Of a DNA stretch of 64,000 nucleotides, positions 49,201 to 63,542 are shown piece by piece. Every line of letters starts with the position of its first letter. The first letter of the stretch is position 1. A program made the position numbers and the translations under genes. The DNA is from Eupeodes corollae (lineage: Eukaryota; Arthropoda; Insecta; Diptera; Syrphidae): NCBI RefSeq assembly GCF_945859685.1, contig NC_079149.1, forward strand, positions 61,522,991 to 61,586,990. The letters are read 5' to 3'. Below the pieces are notes generated by a model. It did no database searches and was not told where the DNA came from. It saw nothing but the letters and a program-made list of their open reading frames with translations.

Positions 49201-52200
49201 CTTTTTTATAAAGAATAAAAACCTAAAAAAATTAATAAAAGTTTTTAAAAATTTAATTTCGACTTAAATATCTTTTCAAAACTTTAAGATATTGGTTTTT
49301 AACTACTTTTATCATTTAAAAACTATTGTTTTCAACATTCAGTAAAATTTTAGAAAAATCTAATTGACAGTTTTTTACAATAAATAAAAACTTAGATAAT
49401 ACTAAAACTTGGTAAAAATTTACTTTCGACTTAAATAGCTTTTCATATTTTTTTTTTCATAAAATATAGTTTTCGATATTCAGTAGTTTTTTTTTGATCC
49501 ATTAGTCCCTTTTTTCATTAAAACATAAACTCCACAAAAAAAGTACGCAAATTTGGTAAAAATTGATGTTAGGTTCTTAATATATCTCAAATTAATTTCA
49601 ATCATTTGTAAAAATTTAAGAAATGCTACTAAAATTGGGAAAAAATTTGTTTTCGACTAAAAATCTATTTAAAAAACTAGATTAGAATTAAACTATTTCT
49701 TGATATGAAAAATATTGTTGGTAATTTTAAAATTTCTAAGAATAATTCAGCTGACAACTTTTTTAACAAAACACGAAAACCAACACATTTTTAAGCAGGA
49801 CAAATCGACCGACAGGATGGGAAGTTATCTGTTATCTAAACAATTCTATTCAAGTTTAAGTATATTCAAAATATAAAAGTAACGTTAAAAACGGGTATTT
49901 TTAAAATTTGAGCAAATAGTAAACATTCAAGTTTCATCAGCTTCAATCAACGCTAAAAATTAACTACAAAACGTGTTATTGGAAACTTTAAAAGTATTAA
50001 ATTTAAGGTTTGTTCAATAATTCATATAGAGTCAAGTAAAGTCTCATAACTATTGAACATTTCCAGAAACTAAGAAAAATACTAAAATGACTTGATTTGC
50101 ATCTAAATAAATAAATTGGTTGGCGCAACAGTCCGTTTGAGAACTAGGGCCTAGTGACTTACAAGTTTCAACCATTCCTGTGTGTGAGTAATGTTGTTAG
50201 GAATGGAGGAGACCTACAGTTTATATGCAGAATCCGAACGGCTAATTTGAGAAAGTTACTCTTGGAGAATTTGTCAATTCCTCGCAAGAGACAGTACCCG
50301 CGAAAAGACTTTAGTTGGCATAGGCAGGGATCGAACCCAGGACCTCTGGCATGACAGTCCAACGCATTAACCATCATGCAACGGGTACAAAAATTATCAT
50401 ACAATTTATTGTTGTTAAACGATATTTTGAGTTTTAACTTAGCTTAAAACTCTCGAAAACTAGTAGCAATTCAAAGTTGAATTAAACAAACAAACCTATC
50501 GAAACATTTAGCGCTCAAAGTAATGTAAACAAAACAGCTGATGGCCGCTGTCAAAACAAATATTTCATTTTGAAATACATTTGGGCGTGGTAAGCACGAA
50601 TCTGGAACTAGGAATGAACTGTTCTTTTCTGCTCCGGCCAAAAGGACCTACACGAAAATGTTCAGAACCATCTCAACCCCGCCTATAAGATGCTCGGACG
50701 GCCACAATATATGGTGATTCTGAAAGCACATTTTTCCAACAGAAGCAATAGCCATAAACTCAGTATTTTGGATTTAATTTGTTGTGAAAGAAGAAGAACG
50801 TTTTTTAAATAAAATTATTTTTTATAGTAACAGTTTTGTTTGTTGTTGATTCTATGATATATTTTCTATACAATTAGCTTTTGGTTAGTGAATTGTTTGG
50901 AAGTGAACTTGTTTGGTTGAAGTGAACTAAGACAATAGCTGCAGCCAACGAGCTTGAAGTTCTTGTTGGTTTATATCGTGAGCCCATTCCACCCGTCCCC
51001 AGAACTTCAGTTGAAACTTTTTTTCTAGACGAGCTAGTGTTACGTTAAAATCAATTTGAATTGGTTAAAACTCATTTTATTTTCACAAATAGTTTGAAAA
51101 GAGCAAAACTTCTTACTCACCAGTTTTTTCATCAATACAAAATTTGACAGCCGGTGTTAAAAAATTTAAATGTCAAATGAAAACGTGTAAATGTTTGGTG
51201 TGAACGATTTTCGGGTTTTCGGAAACATTTACCCGAAAACCCGGTTTTGGGTTTGGTGTGAAAGGGCTATTAGTCCTTTGAATAAGTATTGTTTTGTGTG
51301 TGAGACCTAAAAAAGCGTTATTTTGTCGACCAGTGTAATTAATCTGACTGATTTAGACCGGTTTTAGGGTAAACAATTTGTTATGTACTCGAATGTCTAG
51401 GAATTTGTTCCTATTTATTTTGTTTTATCCCCCACTTCGAAGAGAGCTGCTTAAATTCTCACCAACACTTAATATATTTTATTATGTTTTTATTATTTTA
51501 ATTTTTTTTCAGTCAACTATTTTAAAGGGTGATTTTTTTGAGGTTAGGATTTTCATGCATTAGTATTTGACAGATCACGCGGGATTTCAGACATGGTGTC
51601 AAAGAGAAAGATGCTCAGTATGCTTTGACATTTCATCATGAATAGACTTACTAACGAGCAACGCTTGCAAATCATTGAATTTTATTACCAAAATCAGTGT
51701 TCGGTTCGAAATGTGTTTCGCGCTTTACGTCCGATTTATGGTCTACATAATCGACCAAGTGAGCAAACAATTAATGCGATTGTGACCAAGTTTCGCACTC
51801 AGTTTACTTTATTGGACATTAAACCAACCACACGAATACGTACAGTGCGTACAGAAGAGAATATTGCGTCTGTTTCTGAGAGTGTTGCTGAAGACCGTGA
51901 AATGTCAATTCGTCGCTGTTGGACGCAACGTTACGGTGAATGGCGATCGCTATCGTTCAATGCTAACAAACTTTTTGTTGCCAAAAATGGAAGAACTAAA
52001 CTTGGTTGACATGTGGTTTCAACAAGATGGCGCTACATGCCACACAGCTCGGGATTCTATGGCCATTTTGAAGAAAAACTTCGGAGAACAATTCATCTCA
52101 AGGAATGGACCGGTAAGTTGGCCACCAAGATCATGCGATTTGACGCCTTTAGACTATTTTTTGTGGGGCTACGTCAAGTCTAAAGTCTACACAAATAAGC

Positions 52201-55200
52201 CAGCAACTATTCCAGCTTTGGAAGACAACTATTCAGGCTATTCCGGCCGAAATGCTCGAAAAAGTTACCCAAAATTGGACTTTCCGAATGGACCACCTAA
52301 GACGCAGCCGCGGTCAACATTTAAATGAAATTATCTTCAAAAAGTAAATGTCATGGACCAATCTAACGTTTCAAATAAAGAATCGATGAGATTTTGCAAA
52401 TTTTATGCGTTTTTTTTTTTAAAAGTTCTCAGGCTCTTAAAAAATCACCGTTTATTATGGTAGAATATAATTCCATTGTTAAGTTTATGTTTACTACGTT
52501 TAAAAATTAATCGATAACTCCAAAAATTCATTCTGATGATGATCATTTAACCAAAAAGTCTTCGGCGAATTGTTTTCATTCCATTACATTTGTAGTTTGA
52601 CAATTACAAATAAATTTTTTATTAATTGCATTACGTCAAGGTAACAAATGACAACAATTAATCTTACTTGAAACTTAGTGGGACTTGGCTTTTTTATGAA
52701 AAATCAATATTTCTTCTTGTTTTTAATTACCTAACTTTAAAACTAAGTCAAATATGGTAACCTCCTACAATGTAAAATTTCTACAAAACAAAATAAATAC
52801 TACATTTTTTTAATTTACTATCAGTCCATTCTTATCTTTTGTTTATAATTTTTCCACTTCGTTTGTTTTCACTAGGATATTTATTTTTCAAGGTTAAATC
52901 AGAAGCACCCTGTTTAAAATGATTTTTCGTTTATCATAGATTAATCCGATCAAAATAGTTGTTTGCACAATTAGCAACCTAAATGCTACAAGCTTTAAAT
53001 ATTTTCACAAACACGTACAAAAGCTTACCAAATAAAACCCAAACAATATCTTTGATATACTAAATTTAAACCAAATACAAATCTAAAAATATATATTTTT
53101 TTAAAATTAGTCTTACAAACGTTTTACTTTATTTTCTCCGAGTTTAAATAAACAACTAAAAACCTTCTCCTAGTGCATTCAACATTTTGGCACATTTTCT
53201 GAATTAATTTATGTATAACAAATAAATTCACAACTTAACTTAAAAATTGAGAAAAAAAAAAATTAAACACAAACAATTTAACTCACATACCAACAATATT
53301 TTGATATCGGCTAGAACGTCGACTGTTATCATTTTGATTAGAAAAGTTTTGCATTTCATATATGACAACCGCATACGTATTCACAATTTAATCAAACATC
53401 AATAAACGTGGATGTTTTTGTTTTTTTTTTTCTTCTTCTTTCGTGCAAATATTAAACTTTAAACAAATTAATACACGGGCACTATTATGATGATGATACT
53501 CTTTTTTTGTCTTTATCGAATTTTGATAAGAGCTTATCAAACTCGTCGGGCTATTAGTATTTTCAACTCCTACAGTTGATTACAGTTTCACTAAAAGAGA
53601 GTTAACTTTTTGTTTAAACTTCTTTCATAAATTGTGTTACAGTTTTGATCCAAAGTATTCATAGATGTTCCAATTTGTAACTTTATTTATTTTTATTTTG
53701 TCAGTTTCTTGGAAAACACTTTTTGCTATTGTGCATTATTATTTTATTTGTTCACATTCTGAGTGTAAGATAATGTAAAATTAGATAACATACATCCACA
53801 GGCATAATTTTTATGGAGCTGGTAAACAAAACAACTTTTGGATGTCACAGAAATGTGTCATATTAATAATTTATAAAATTCAAAGTATGTATTCGTTTAA
53901 TGGATTTAAAAAACTAAGCAGATGCAAACAAACCGACAGACAGGGCTGTAATAATTTTTCCGAAAACCTTCGATAACGTGTTTGGTTTGATGGGAACCTG
54001 AAATGGATCCGTCTACAATTTTTGTTAAATTCATTCGGAAGTACAAATACTTAAATAAAGTTCAAATATCTATATATTTCAACCTAATATGTGTGTCAGA
54101 AATACTTAAAAATACAACAGTAGTATAATCTCTATCTTTATTTTGTATTGACCCTTATAGAAGAAAAAAATCATATTTCACATTGAACGTTTTATTATCA
54201 GTATCAAGAGCGGATTAATATTTGCTGTTTCTCAATAAAGAGAAATAATACACTTTACTACTTTTATAGGTCCATAATATATTTCTCTTCTTTTTTTTGT
54301 TGTATATTCTGATTCTCGGTAAGTTTTGATTAAAATTGCGTTGTAGTATGCTTTTGTTTGATGTTTCAAAATTGATAAGCCTATTGGGAGTACGTGAATT
54401 ATCGTTGTTTCTGTATAGACTTATTTCATATTGGGAAACACCATCACAGACTTTTGATGAATACCAATGATTTATAGCCCGAGAAAGAAACTCAGATGTT
54501 TTATAAAAAAAGCAGAAATGCAGAAGAAATGTTTTATTATCGAAAAAATACGTATACGCCACAGTGTTTGAATCAAACGATGAAATATAGACTATTCTTT
54601 GGCCCTTGAACATTTTGGAAGATTAATCATATTTAACAAATTTGAATATGAATCTTGTTTTTGACAGTTTTTTCAACAAGTTCAAATCACTGATACTCTT
54701 ACGGCCAATTTCTTCACAAAGTTCTAGTCTCTAAAACTCGGTGTATTGATATATTAGCACTCGTTTAAGTTCTCATCAAGATCTTAAGTGTAAGAACTCT
54801 GATTTAAATCCCAGTCCGAGATGGAATTTCTATTTATTAGACCTTTACATTTTAGGGACGAAAATATTAGAGTTCGGTTTAGCAATGTTTTAAATGCCTA
54901 CATTTTAGATTCCAGATTCCAGTTTGAGATTAAATTTCAGACAGAATAAAACATACAATTTTTGGACAAAAATAATTATTAAAAAAATGAACACCGTTGG
55001 AATTTTGTTTATTTTGCAAGTACATGAAGAACGGTGCGAGGAAATTGAAGGCAGAAGAATAAGAGATAATTCCAAAATAAAGGGTGATTTTTTACCTATT
55101 ATCTTTTTGGCAACACTTTTTTAAACAGCTGACGCACGTTTCGTGATTTGTTTCACTATCAAACATCTTCATTTCGGTCTATAATTTAACCATGAATCGT

Positions 55201-58200
55201 CTTACAAACTAACAACGCTTGCAAATTATTGAATTTTATTATCAAAATGCGTGCTCTGTTAAGAAAGTTCATAGTGCACTTCTTTCATTTTATGGTTAGT
55301 TTAATCGACCCATGCGGAGAGGCTCATTTTTGGCTCAAGAAGCAGAATGGTCGATTTTGGAATGAATAACATTGGAAGAGCTGCCAATGCATCCAGAAAG
55401 AGTCAGAGCTTGGTGCGGTTTATGGACTGGTGGCATCATTGGACCGTACTTCTTCGAAGATGATGCGAATCGTAACGTAACTGTGAGTAGTGAGCGCTAC
55501 CGTGAGATAATATCCAAATTTTTTGACCAAAATGCAAGAGCTCGACTTGCATGATATGTGGTTTTAACAAGACGGATCACATTTCACACAGCGCTCGCAA
55601 CAATGGTCTTATTGAGAGGTGAGTTCGGTAAATGGCTTTATTTCACGTTCGGAACCAATCAATTGGCCGCATTTTTTTGTGGGGCTTCAATTGATGCATT
55701 GGAAGACAACATTGAAGCGTTTATTCGTGAGATACCGGCCGAAATGTTGGAAAGATTATGCCAAAATTGGACTAAGCGGATGGACCATTTGAGGAGCAGT
55801 CGAGGTCAATATTTGCATGAAATGATCTTCAAAAATTAAATTATATGGATCGTACTATCGATTCAAATAAATATTTTATGCATTTTTAATGTGTTTTTCT
55901 GTTGGAAAACTTTCCTATAGCCTTTACAAAATTACCCTTTATATACGGCAAAATATTTGAACTCATTCTTAATGAAAAATATATGCTTTTATTTTAGTTT
56001 AGGTCTAAAGCCCGATTTATGTTCTTATTTGAAGCCATATCATTTGACATGAATACTCGCAGAAGACAAAATGCTGTTCCGATTATCATTAAGTTATCTG
56101 CAACATTGAATTTTTTGGCAACAAGGGTTACCAAAACCGAATCGGTGGTGACAAGAACGCTGAAATTGCACGGCAAACCTTGTCAATAGTGCTTGCCGAA
56201 GATTTGACTTCAATCAAAAGAGTCGTGTGCCCGCACAGGTCAGCTCCGGAGTAAGTAAGTAAGTAAGCTTTACATCAGTCCAATTCTACAGGTCTCTTTC
56301 CAAGTAGATGGAAAATGGAATTTGTCCAGTCTGTCCCTTAAAAAGACTAATCCTCCTCTCCCTTTAACCATCATCTAAATGCACTTAAGTCCCTTCTTTA
56401 TAAGGTCATGGAAACGCTGATTTTCAGCTAAGTATAATATTGAAGAACGAAAGTTTCTTAACGTACGGTAGTATGGTTTTCGTAGCTTTAGGTCCACAAA
56501 CAAATTCTTACATCCGTATTGGAGAAAGTAAAATTATTGCACTTGATATTTCAAAAGCATTTAATTAATGCATATTTTTTTGTTGGGTTAGAAATTACCT
56601 TTCGGAACGTTTAATTGAAGTAGTATTGAAGGGGTTCAAATCTGAATTCCACAAAATAAATGCTAGTGTGCACCTGAGCTATCTTTTGACTCTGAAGCTC
56701 TTCCTTATCTTTATAAATAATATTTTGTCTGAAACTTCTTTCTTTTGCTGATGGTACCGTCTTATTGCTTTTTGGATACTAATCCTTGTTCTTCAGATGT
56801 GAACTACCAACGGCAGAGTATGATAAGCACATTAAATTCTGATCTTCACAGCATTTTGCAATGGTGAATCAGAAACTTAATGCTGTCTACTGTCACGAAA
56901 GCCACCAATGCCACCATCCATGAGTGGTACTTGCCACGAGTAGACTGAACACAAACAGCTTTCAGTTCTAGATATGTGCATTAGAAAATACTTGTTGTGG
57001 AGTGATCACATATTTGACATCGCCAAAAATGTTGCTAGGTGTTTAGGTTTTTCCGATGATTCTAGAAGTTTTTGTCCCCTTCTAATCTGGCTACCATTTA
57101 CAAATTTTTTATTCGTCCAAAACTCGGGTATAGTTCTCATATTTGGGTTGCTGCCTCAATAACGTACTTGAGTCTTTTGGACAGAATTGAAAAGAGAACT
57201 CTTAAAATGATAGGAGATCGTTCTCGTACGCAAAAACATCTCTATAAAAATTAAAAAAAATATTCCAACACTTTTTGAAATATTAATTTATGAAAAATAA
57301 ACTCCTATTCTTAAAAGCATTATTTCTCCTACATGTTTTTGATGCTGTAGATTTACTGGCACAAGCCTTAAAATTTTGTCTGATGACGATGAGGACGTAT
57401 TAAATGGACTTGAGGGAATCAATGTGATGTTGTGTATATGGATTTCCCTAAAGCTAATCATAACATTCTTCTTCACCTTTCACCATTACTTTGGGAAAGA
57501 TAACGGGAAGAGTAAATGTTAAAAGGCGTAGTTGGAATATTCCTTCCTGTGAATTGTTCAGTTTTTCATTGTTTAACACGAATCAAAATATCTCACTTAA
57601 ACTTCATAAAAACACCGAAATACCATTTTCATTTTAGAAATACTGTCAAACTTTATCATTTTTAAACCAAAAAGATTTATTTAATCTAAACTGAGATAAA
57701 CCTTTTGGTGGAAACATAGAAAAACTTAAATAATTATCTTTTCTATTGTTTTCTTGAAAAATAAGCCCAGTTAGTCCATTTTCATTACCAAAACTACATA
57801 ATACCAACAGTAACAGATTTATTTCTTTCCCCAATGGAAAAAACAAGATTCCAAATGCACAACTATTTAACGAACACAGCCATCGAGAAACAAATGCAAT
57901 ATCAATCGTACCAACATTTGAGAACGAAATCACATAAGATCCATTTGAGACTCGTATAAATGTCAAAAACCCATCCTTAGTAAGATTCTACTTTGACTTT
58001 TATCGGTAGTATTCATACTGCGGATATTGTTTTTGTTATTCATGTAAAATCCAACAATACTATTGATAGATTTTCTAACAAAACATGGGTAATATGTGAT
58101 GTAATAAAATTTCTCCTAATGTGAAAATTTATTAAACATCACAAACAAACAACATTTGGCAGTTAATCTGAGAAGTGATACAAAGTAACCAAAACTTGAG

Positions 58201-61200
58201 GCTAAGATGTGCATCTACTTTTTGTGACGCAACTTTTTTTCTAAGTAACAGCAAAATAATTAATTTGTTGCATGAAACCAAAACCTTTTTTTTTTTAATA
58301 AATCGTAAATATAAAAATGCCTTAATTTAGTACTCAATATGAATGTCAAATTTTATCACCGGTTTCTGACATCTGGGCTAAGACTTTCTAAACTAGTTTA
58401 CATTTAATGTTTCGTTTGCTTTGTGTGCTACACTTAATCTATGCTCATTTGATATTTTAAATGCGTATGCGTTTTTATTTTGATTGCTATTGACGTGATC
58501 TGATTAGCATTAACGGCATATACTGCATAAGCATAGCATAGAATTTATACTCTTCTTCTTTTCTCAAAGCCATATTGAATGATCGAATTTTAAAATTGTG
58601 TGAGTTTGTTCTTGAGTTTTCTCGTTTTAAATTATATTTAAATTGAAAAACCTTTTTATTACTTATATTAATGTATGTATGTATGTATACAAATTAAATA
58701 TTATTGATGATTGGTATCACACAATTCATTAAGAAACAACATATTCCTTTGAGTAGGGCACTAGTTTAACAGCCTTTCGGTCTGTCTGAGTTCTTAATTG
58801 AAGGTTATTGTATAGTAGAACGTTGATGAGTACGTACTTCATGTAAACTTACAAACAAAACCAAAAAATTGATAAAACTATTAAATTTTGATTTCTTTTA
58901 AGTGTCCGGTAGCACGTTTGACAAATATTGAATCAAGTGTGATAAAGTTTAATTACTAAGTTGTAAAACATAGAAGGTTAGATTTGTGCAAAAATTCATA
59001 CTTGAAAAAAAAAGAATCATACCTTTTGACTATATAAAGATAGGTAGGAATGTGTTCCTATTTACTTAAATATGCTAATGAAGACATCCAAAGTTTGTTG
59101 TTCTACATTTTTTAAATGTTGGTACAATTAATCAACAAAAATTATAATATAAAGTTTGCTTAGCTAATTCCATTGTTTTCAATTAATTAACATATCTTGT
59201 GATCTAACACTTTTCTCTTTTGGGTCATTTCAAAAAAATTAAGTCATTCCCAATCCATATTCGATTTAAAGGGGTTTTCAATTGGTTCGGGTAGATTTTG
59301 GCGCCCGTGGGGTCCATTTTGTTTTGGTGACATCTGTCAAATATTTTGTTTATTATTCAATTGTTTATGCCAAATCATCATGGAAAGTCACACGTTAGAT
59401 CAGCACGTTCATTGCGCATTGCGCCTTGGCACTGCACAGTCGACTCTTAAACGTTTGGTGGGCAAATTTGAGACGACCGGTTCAGAAAACAATTAGCCAA
59501 CATATCGACGTTCAAGAAAGGCAAAATCGGCTTAGAACATCGCCGCGATCCGTAGAAGTAAAGAGCAGAACCCGAGACAGTCTATTCATCGCCGTGACAA
59601 GAACTTGCCCTTTCGCAGACTTCAACTTGCAACATTTTTCGATGGGATTTGGGCCTACACTCGTACACGATCCAACTGACCCAATAGTTTAAAGTTCATG
59701 ACCATAGACAACGCCGCGCCGTTTGTTCGCTGACTGGGCTTCGTTTGAATGAATGGCTGTTTTAACAAGCAAAATTGCCGTTTATGAGACGACACCAACC
59801 CACGTGATATTCACGAGGTAATAATGCATCCTCAAAAAGTTACCTATTGGTGTGGATTTTGGGCCGTTGGTGTAATTGGTCCGTACTTTTTTGAAAACTA
59901 CGCGTGACCTTAGTGTGGCGATCACCGTCAACAGCGAGCGCTACATAACTGTGATAACTAATTTCTTCTGGCCCAAATTGAACCATATTGACCCAAACAA
60001 CATGGGGTTCCTACAGGACGGCGGCGGCACTAGGCGCCACACAGCAAAGGCCACAATTATCATTTTGCATGAACGATTTGAGGGTAACGTTTTCAATCGC
60101 AGGGGTGATGTGAATTGGTCACCAAGATCATGATTTGACCCCGTTAGATTTTTTCCTGTGAGGTTTCTTAAAATCTACCGATGTCCAAAAGATGAATTCC
60201 TCGGATCTATGCGGAAATAAAAAAATAATTTTGTTTATATCTCACACAGAGCTTGGTAACTTCCCATAGGAAGTTATTGTAATGGGTCCGATTTGTAGAA
60301 TTGAAAATGTTGGCATTTCTCGACGTTTCAAGGTTCCTAGAGTTGAAATAAAAGAATTCTGGAAAGATGTATGTGTGTACGTGTGTACGTATGGCCTGTA
60401 GTTGACCTTAAATTTCGATGTAGGATCTACGAAGCTTCTTGAAAAGAAATGTGACCACATAGACATAGTGTTTATAGCTGATTTGGCTAGTACCAGTTTC
60501 TCTTTAATATGATTTTTGATGTACAAATTATGAGTGATAGTACGAGTAGAACCAAGATATTTATACGCGCTGACAACTTCAAAAGTGGTATCATCTAATT
60601 TCCAATTTCGTACATTATTATCTGAACGGATCCCATAAATCGTAATTTTGTTTAAGTTTATTTATCTGAAGCTGCAACGTCACTTGGTTATCAGAGAACA
60701 CCACCAGGTCATCAGCATAGAGCAAAACCTTCAAAGATAAATCGACATAGTTTACGCCCCCCGGTAATTTTGTTTCAATGTCATTGATAAAAAGAGCGAA
60801 CATCAGCGGACTCAATATACAGCCTTGTGGAACACCTGTTTCGGTATTAAAGGATTTTGACATAGATATACCATTACAAACCATTGCAGATGTGTTTAAT
60901 AAAAGTTGTTCATAAATCCGAATAAATTTGGTTGAAAGACCAATAACTGCTATCTTATATAAAAGTGATCTTCTGTTTATATTATCAAACGAAGCTTTAA
61001 AGTCGACGAAAAAAGTTTATAGAGGCTTCTTTTTGTCGATGAAACGCCTGGCAACGCTCGTAAGAGCAAAAAAATTGATCAATCATTGAAAGGCACGCCC
61101 GGAAACCAGCTTGATATCGATTATCAAATTATTTCTTTTAATCCAATTAAAAAGCCTAACGTACAACATTTGTTCAAACAGTTTTCTTAGTGAGCTCAGA

Positions 61201-63503
61201 ACTTAAATGGCTTTACAATTTTCTGGTGAACTCGGATTACCCTTTTAAAATATAGGAAATATTGTAGCCAAACGAAAGTAGCTCGTAGCTATTTCTCTTC
61301 TGTAAGCATTTTGTTTAATAAGCCCAAAACACGCTCGAGAAATTCAGGAGTTGAATTTTTATAGAATTCGATAGGAATGCCATCCAAAACCGCTGCTTTG
61401 TTATTTTTCATTCTACTTAGAGATGCCAACATCTTTACCATGGTAAAAGGAGAGTCTAGCTCATCGATTGAAACATTTTGCAGGGAAAAACTGATGGAAT
61501 TCTGGTCAGGATCTGGAGTAGTAAACCTTCAAAGTATGTGGCCAGGTCGTCAACACTAATACTTAAAGACGAAGACTTTTAACATTACGTACATTGTACC
61601 AGAACGACTTTGAATCCTTACAGTCTACAAGTTTTTATATATTTTATTCTGTTCAAGGTAATTTCCTCTGTGAGTTTCGTTGTTAGATGGTCTAAACAAT
61701 TTTAGGTAAGTGAAACACTTTTAACTACATTTCTTACATTCATCGTCATACCACTTTGATTTTGGCATCAGTGTTGAGGGACGAAATCTGTGCGTTGCTG
61801 ATGTTTTTTTTTTAAGTTCAAAAATAGAAACTGTAACAGATTCTATACATTCTGTAACAGACCATCAGCATAGCATAGCGTAAGTTGACTTAAGTTTCAT
61901 CTATTCACACCAGCTTTGTTTTCAAATCATCTTAATTTATTGCTCGTTGGATATTCTTCAACTTCTCTATTATTTTTTTCAGAAAAGAACTCACACTAGA
62001 CTAATATTGGTAAATGATTCGAAAAGTTCGTTGGGTTTACTTCAAAACTTTTGACTAAATTGAGCCAATCTCCCTTTACTACGCACAAAAATCTTTGGTT
62101 GAAATAAATGTATAGTTACCTCTAGAATCTTCGTTCGTAACCCCATTCAATACAAAAAAAAAAAAACAAAATCTTCAAACATTTCTAACAGTAACTTTCC
62201 GTTACCATTAAAACATTTAAACTATTTCATTATATGCAAACATTTTTATTTTTTTTAGAATAATTGAACTTTTTTAGCAAAAACGAAAACCTACAAGCTT
62301 TTTAGAAAGACATATCAACAGAAGGGATGAGAAGTTATCAGTGTGGGTCGCATCCCAGCCTCTTTTTTTATTCCATTTCAACATCTACCGGCCTTATTAA
62401 AAACCCTTTCTTTACCAAGTTAGTCGAAGTTGTTAAAATTGATAATGATAATGGAAATTTTATCAAAAGCACAACCATTGTGAATTGAATATAGCTTCCT
62501 ATTGACAATAAAGTAAATATTTGTCTATACGCTTATTAGTTTTTAAGGGTTATAATGAAAATATACTTTTGTGGGAATTTTTTCAAAAAATTTATTCTGC
62601 TTAAAACCTTTCCAATCACAAGCAAATGCATAATCACAACCATTCATAATACAACTTAATTCAATACAATCATACAAATCTTGAGATAAAGCTTCAAACC
62701 TATCTTTCACATTTTTAATGCTCGGTACTGGCAACTTCCATTTCTCCGTTCAATCGGAAATATTGAACAGGTTTCGGTTTGAAATCTTAAAAAGAAATAA
62801 AATACCTCTACCTTCCCAAAAACCTCACAAATCCAAAGCCCTAATGATGCCAATCCCTCCGAAGGGTCAATTAACTTTCCAATTTATTGCGTTGCTCATA
62901 ATCTTGTATCTTGTATTTTATTCAAAAAAAAAAAAGAATGTAATAATATACAAAAACCAGTTAACGGATTCATGCATTTTTGTGTAGATGCAACTGATGG
63001 GTTATTTCTTTTGAACCATAATGGACTTTTCTGAACTTCCTACATGTGGACTTAATTTGACTCGTCAAAAAAATAGCTTCATATATATAACAAGAAATGT
63101 AAAATCTTGATTTTTATTAAAATATCCACAAAACAAATGAAAGAGAACTTTAGTCCTTTTTAGAAAGTATCGATATCCCTCTACTTAGAATTGTATAAAT
63201 CGTAACCTAAATAAGGTGTGTTTGATATATCACAAGTCAGAAGTCACACGTCACAATTTATTACTTACCACTAGCATTGCCATTTGAGACCTTTTTCTTT
63301 TCCTTTTCCTTGTTAATGGTGTTGTTAGCGGTATTATTATTGTTGTTGTTGGTAGAGTTGCTGTTTGTCAAATTTGGAATTTTGGGCGCAGTTGATTGTG
63401 AATCGGTTCCACTGTTACCATTTTGATTAATTTCAAGGGGATTCCAGTCCATTCGCCTTTTACGTTGTCCACTTGCCGCTGCTGCTGCTGCTACTGCAGC
63501 TTG

Positions 63504-63542
<39 letters not shown>

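Noticed and set aside
57646..57966. 106-codon frame as an intronic gene
   Set aside because: No domain, no splice context, biased AT-rich composition.
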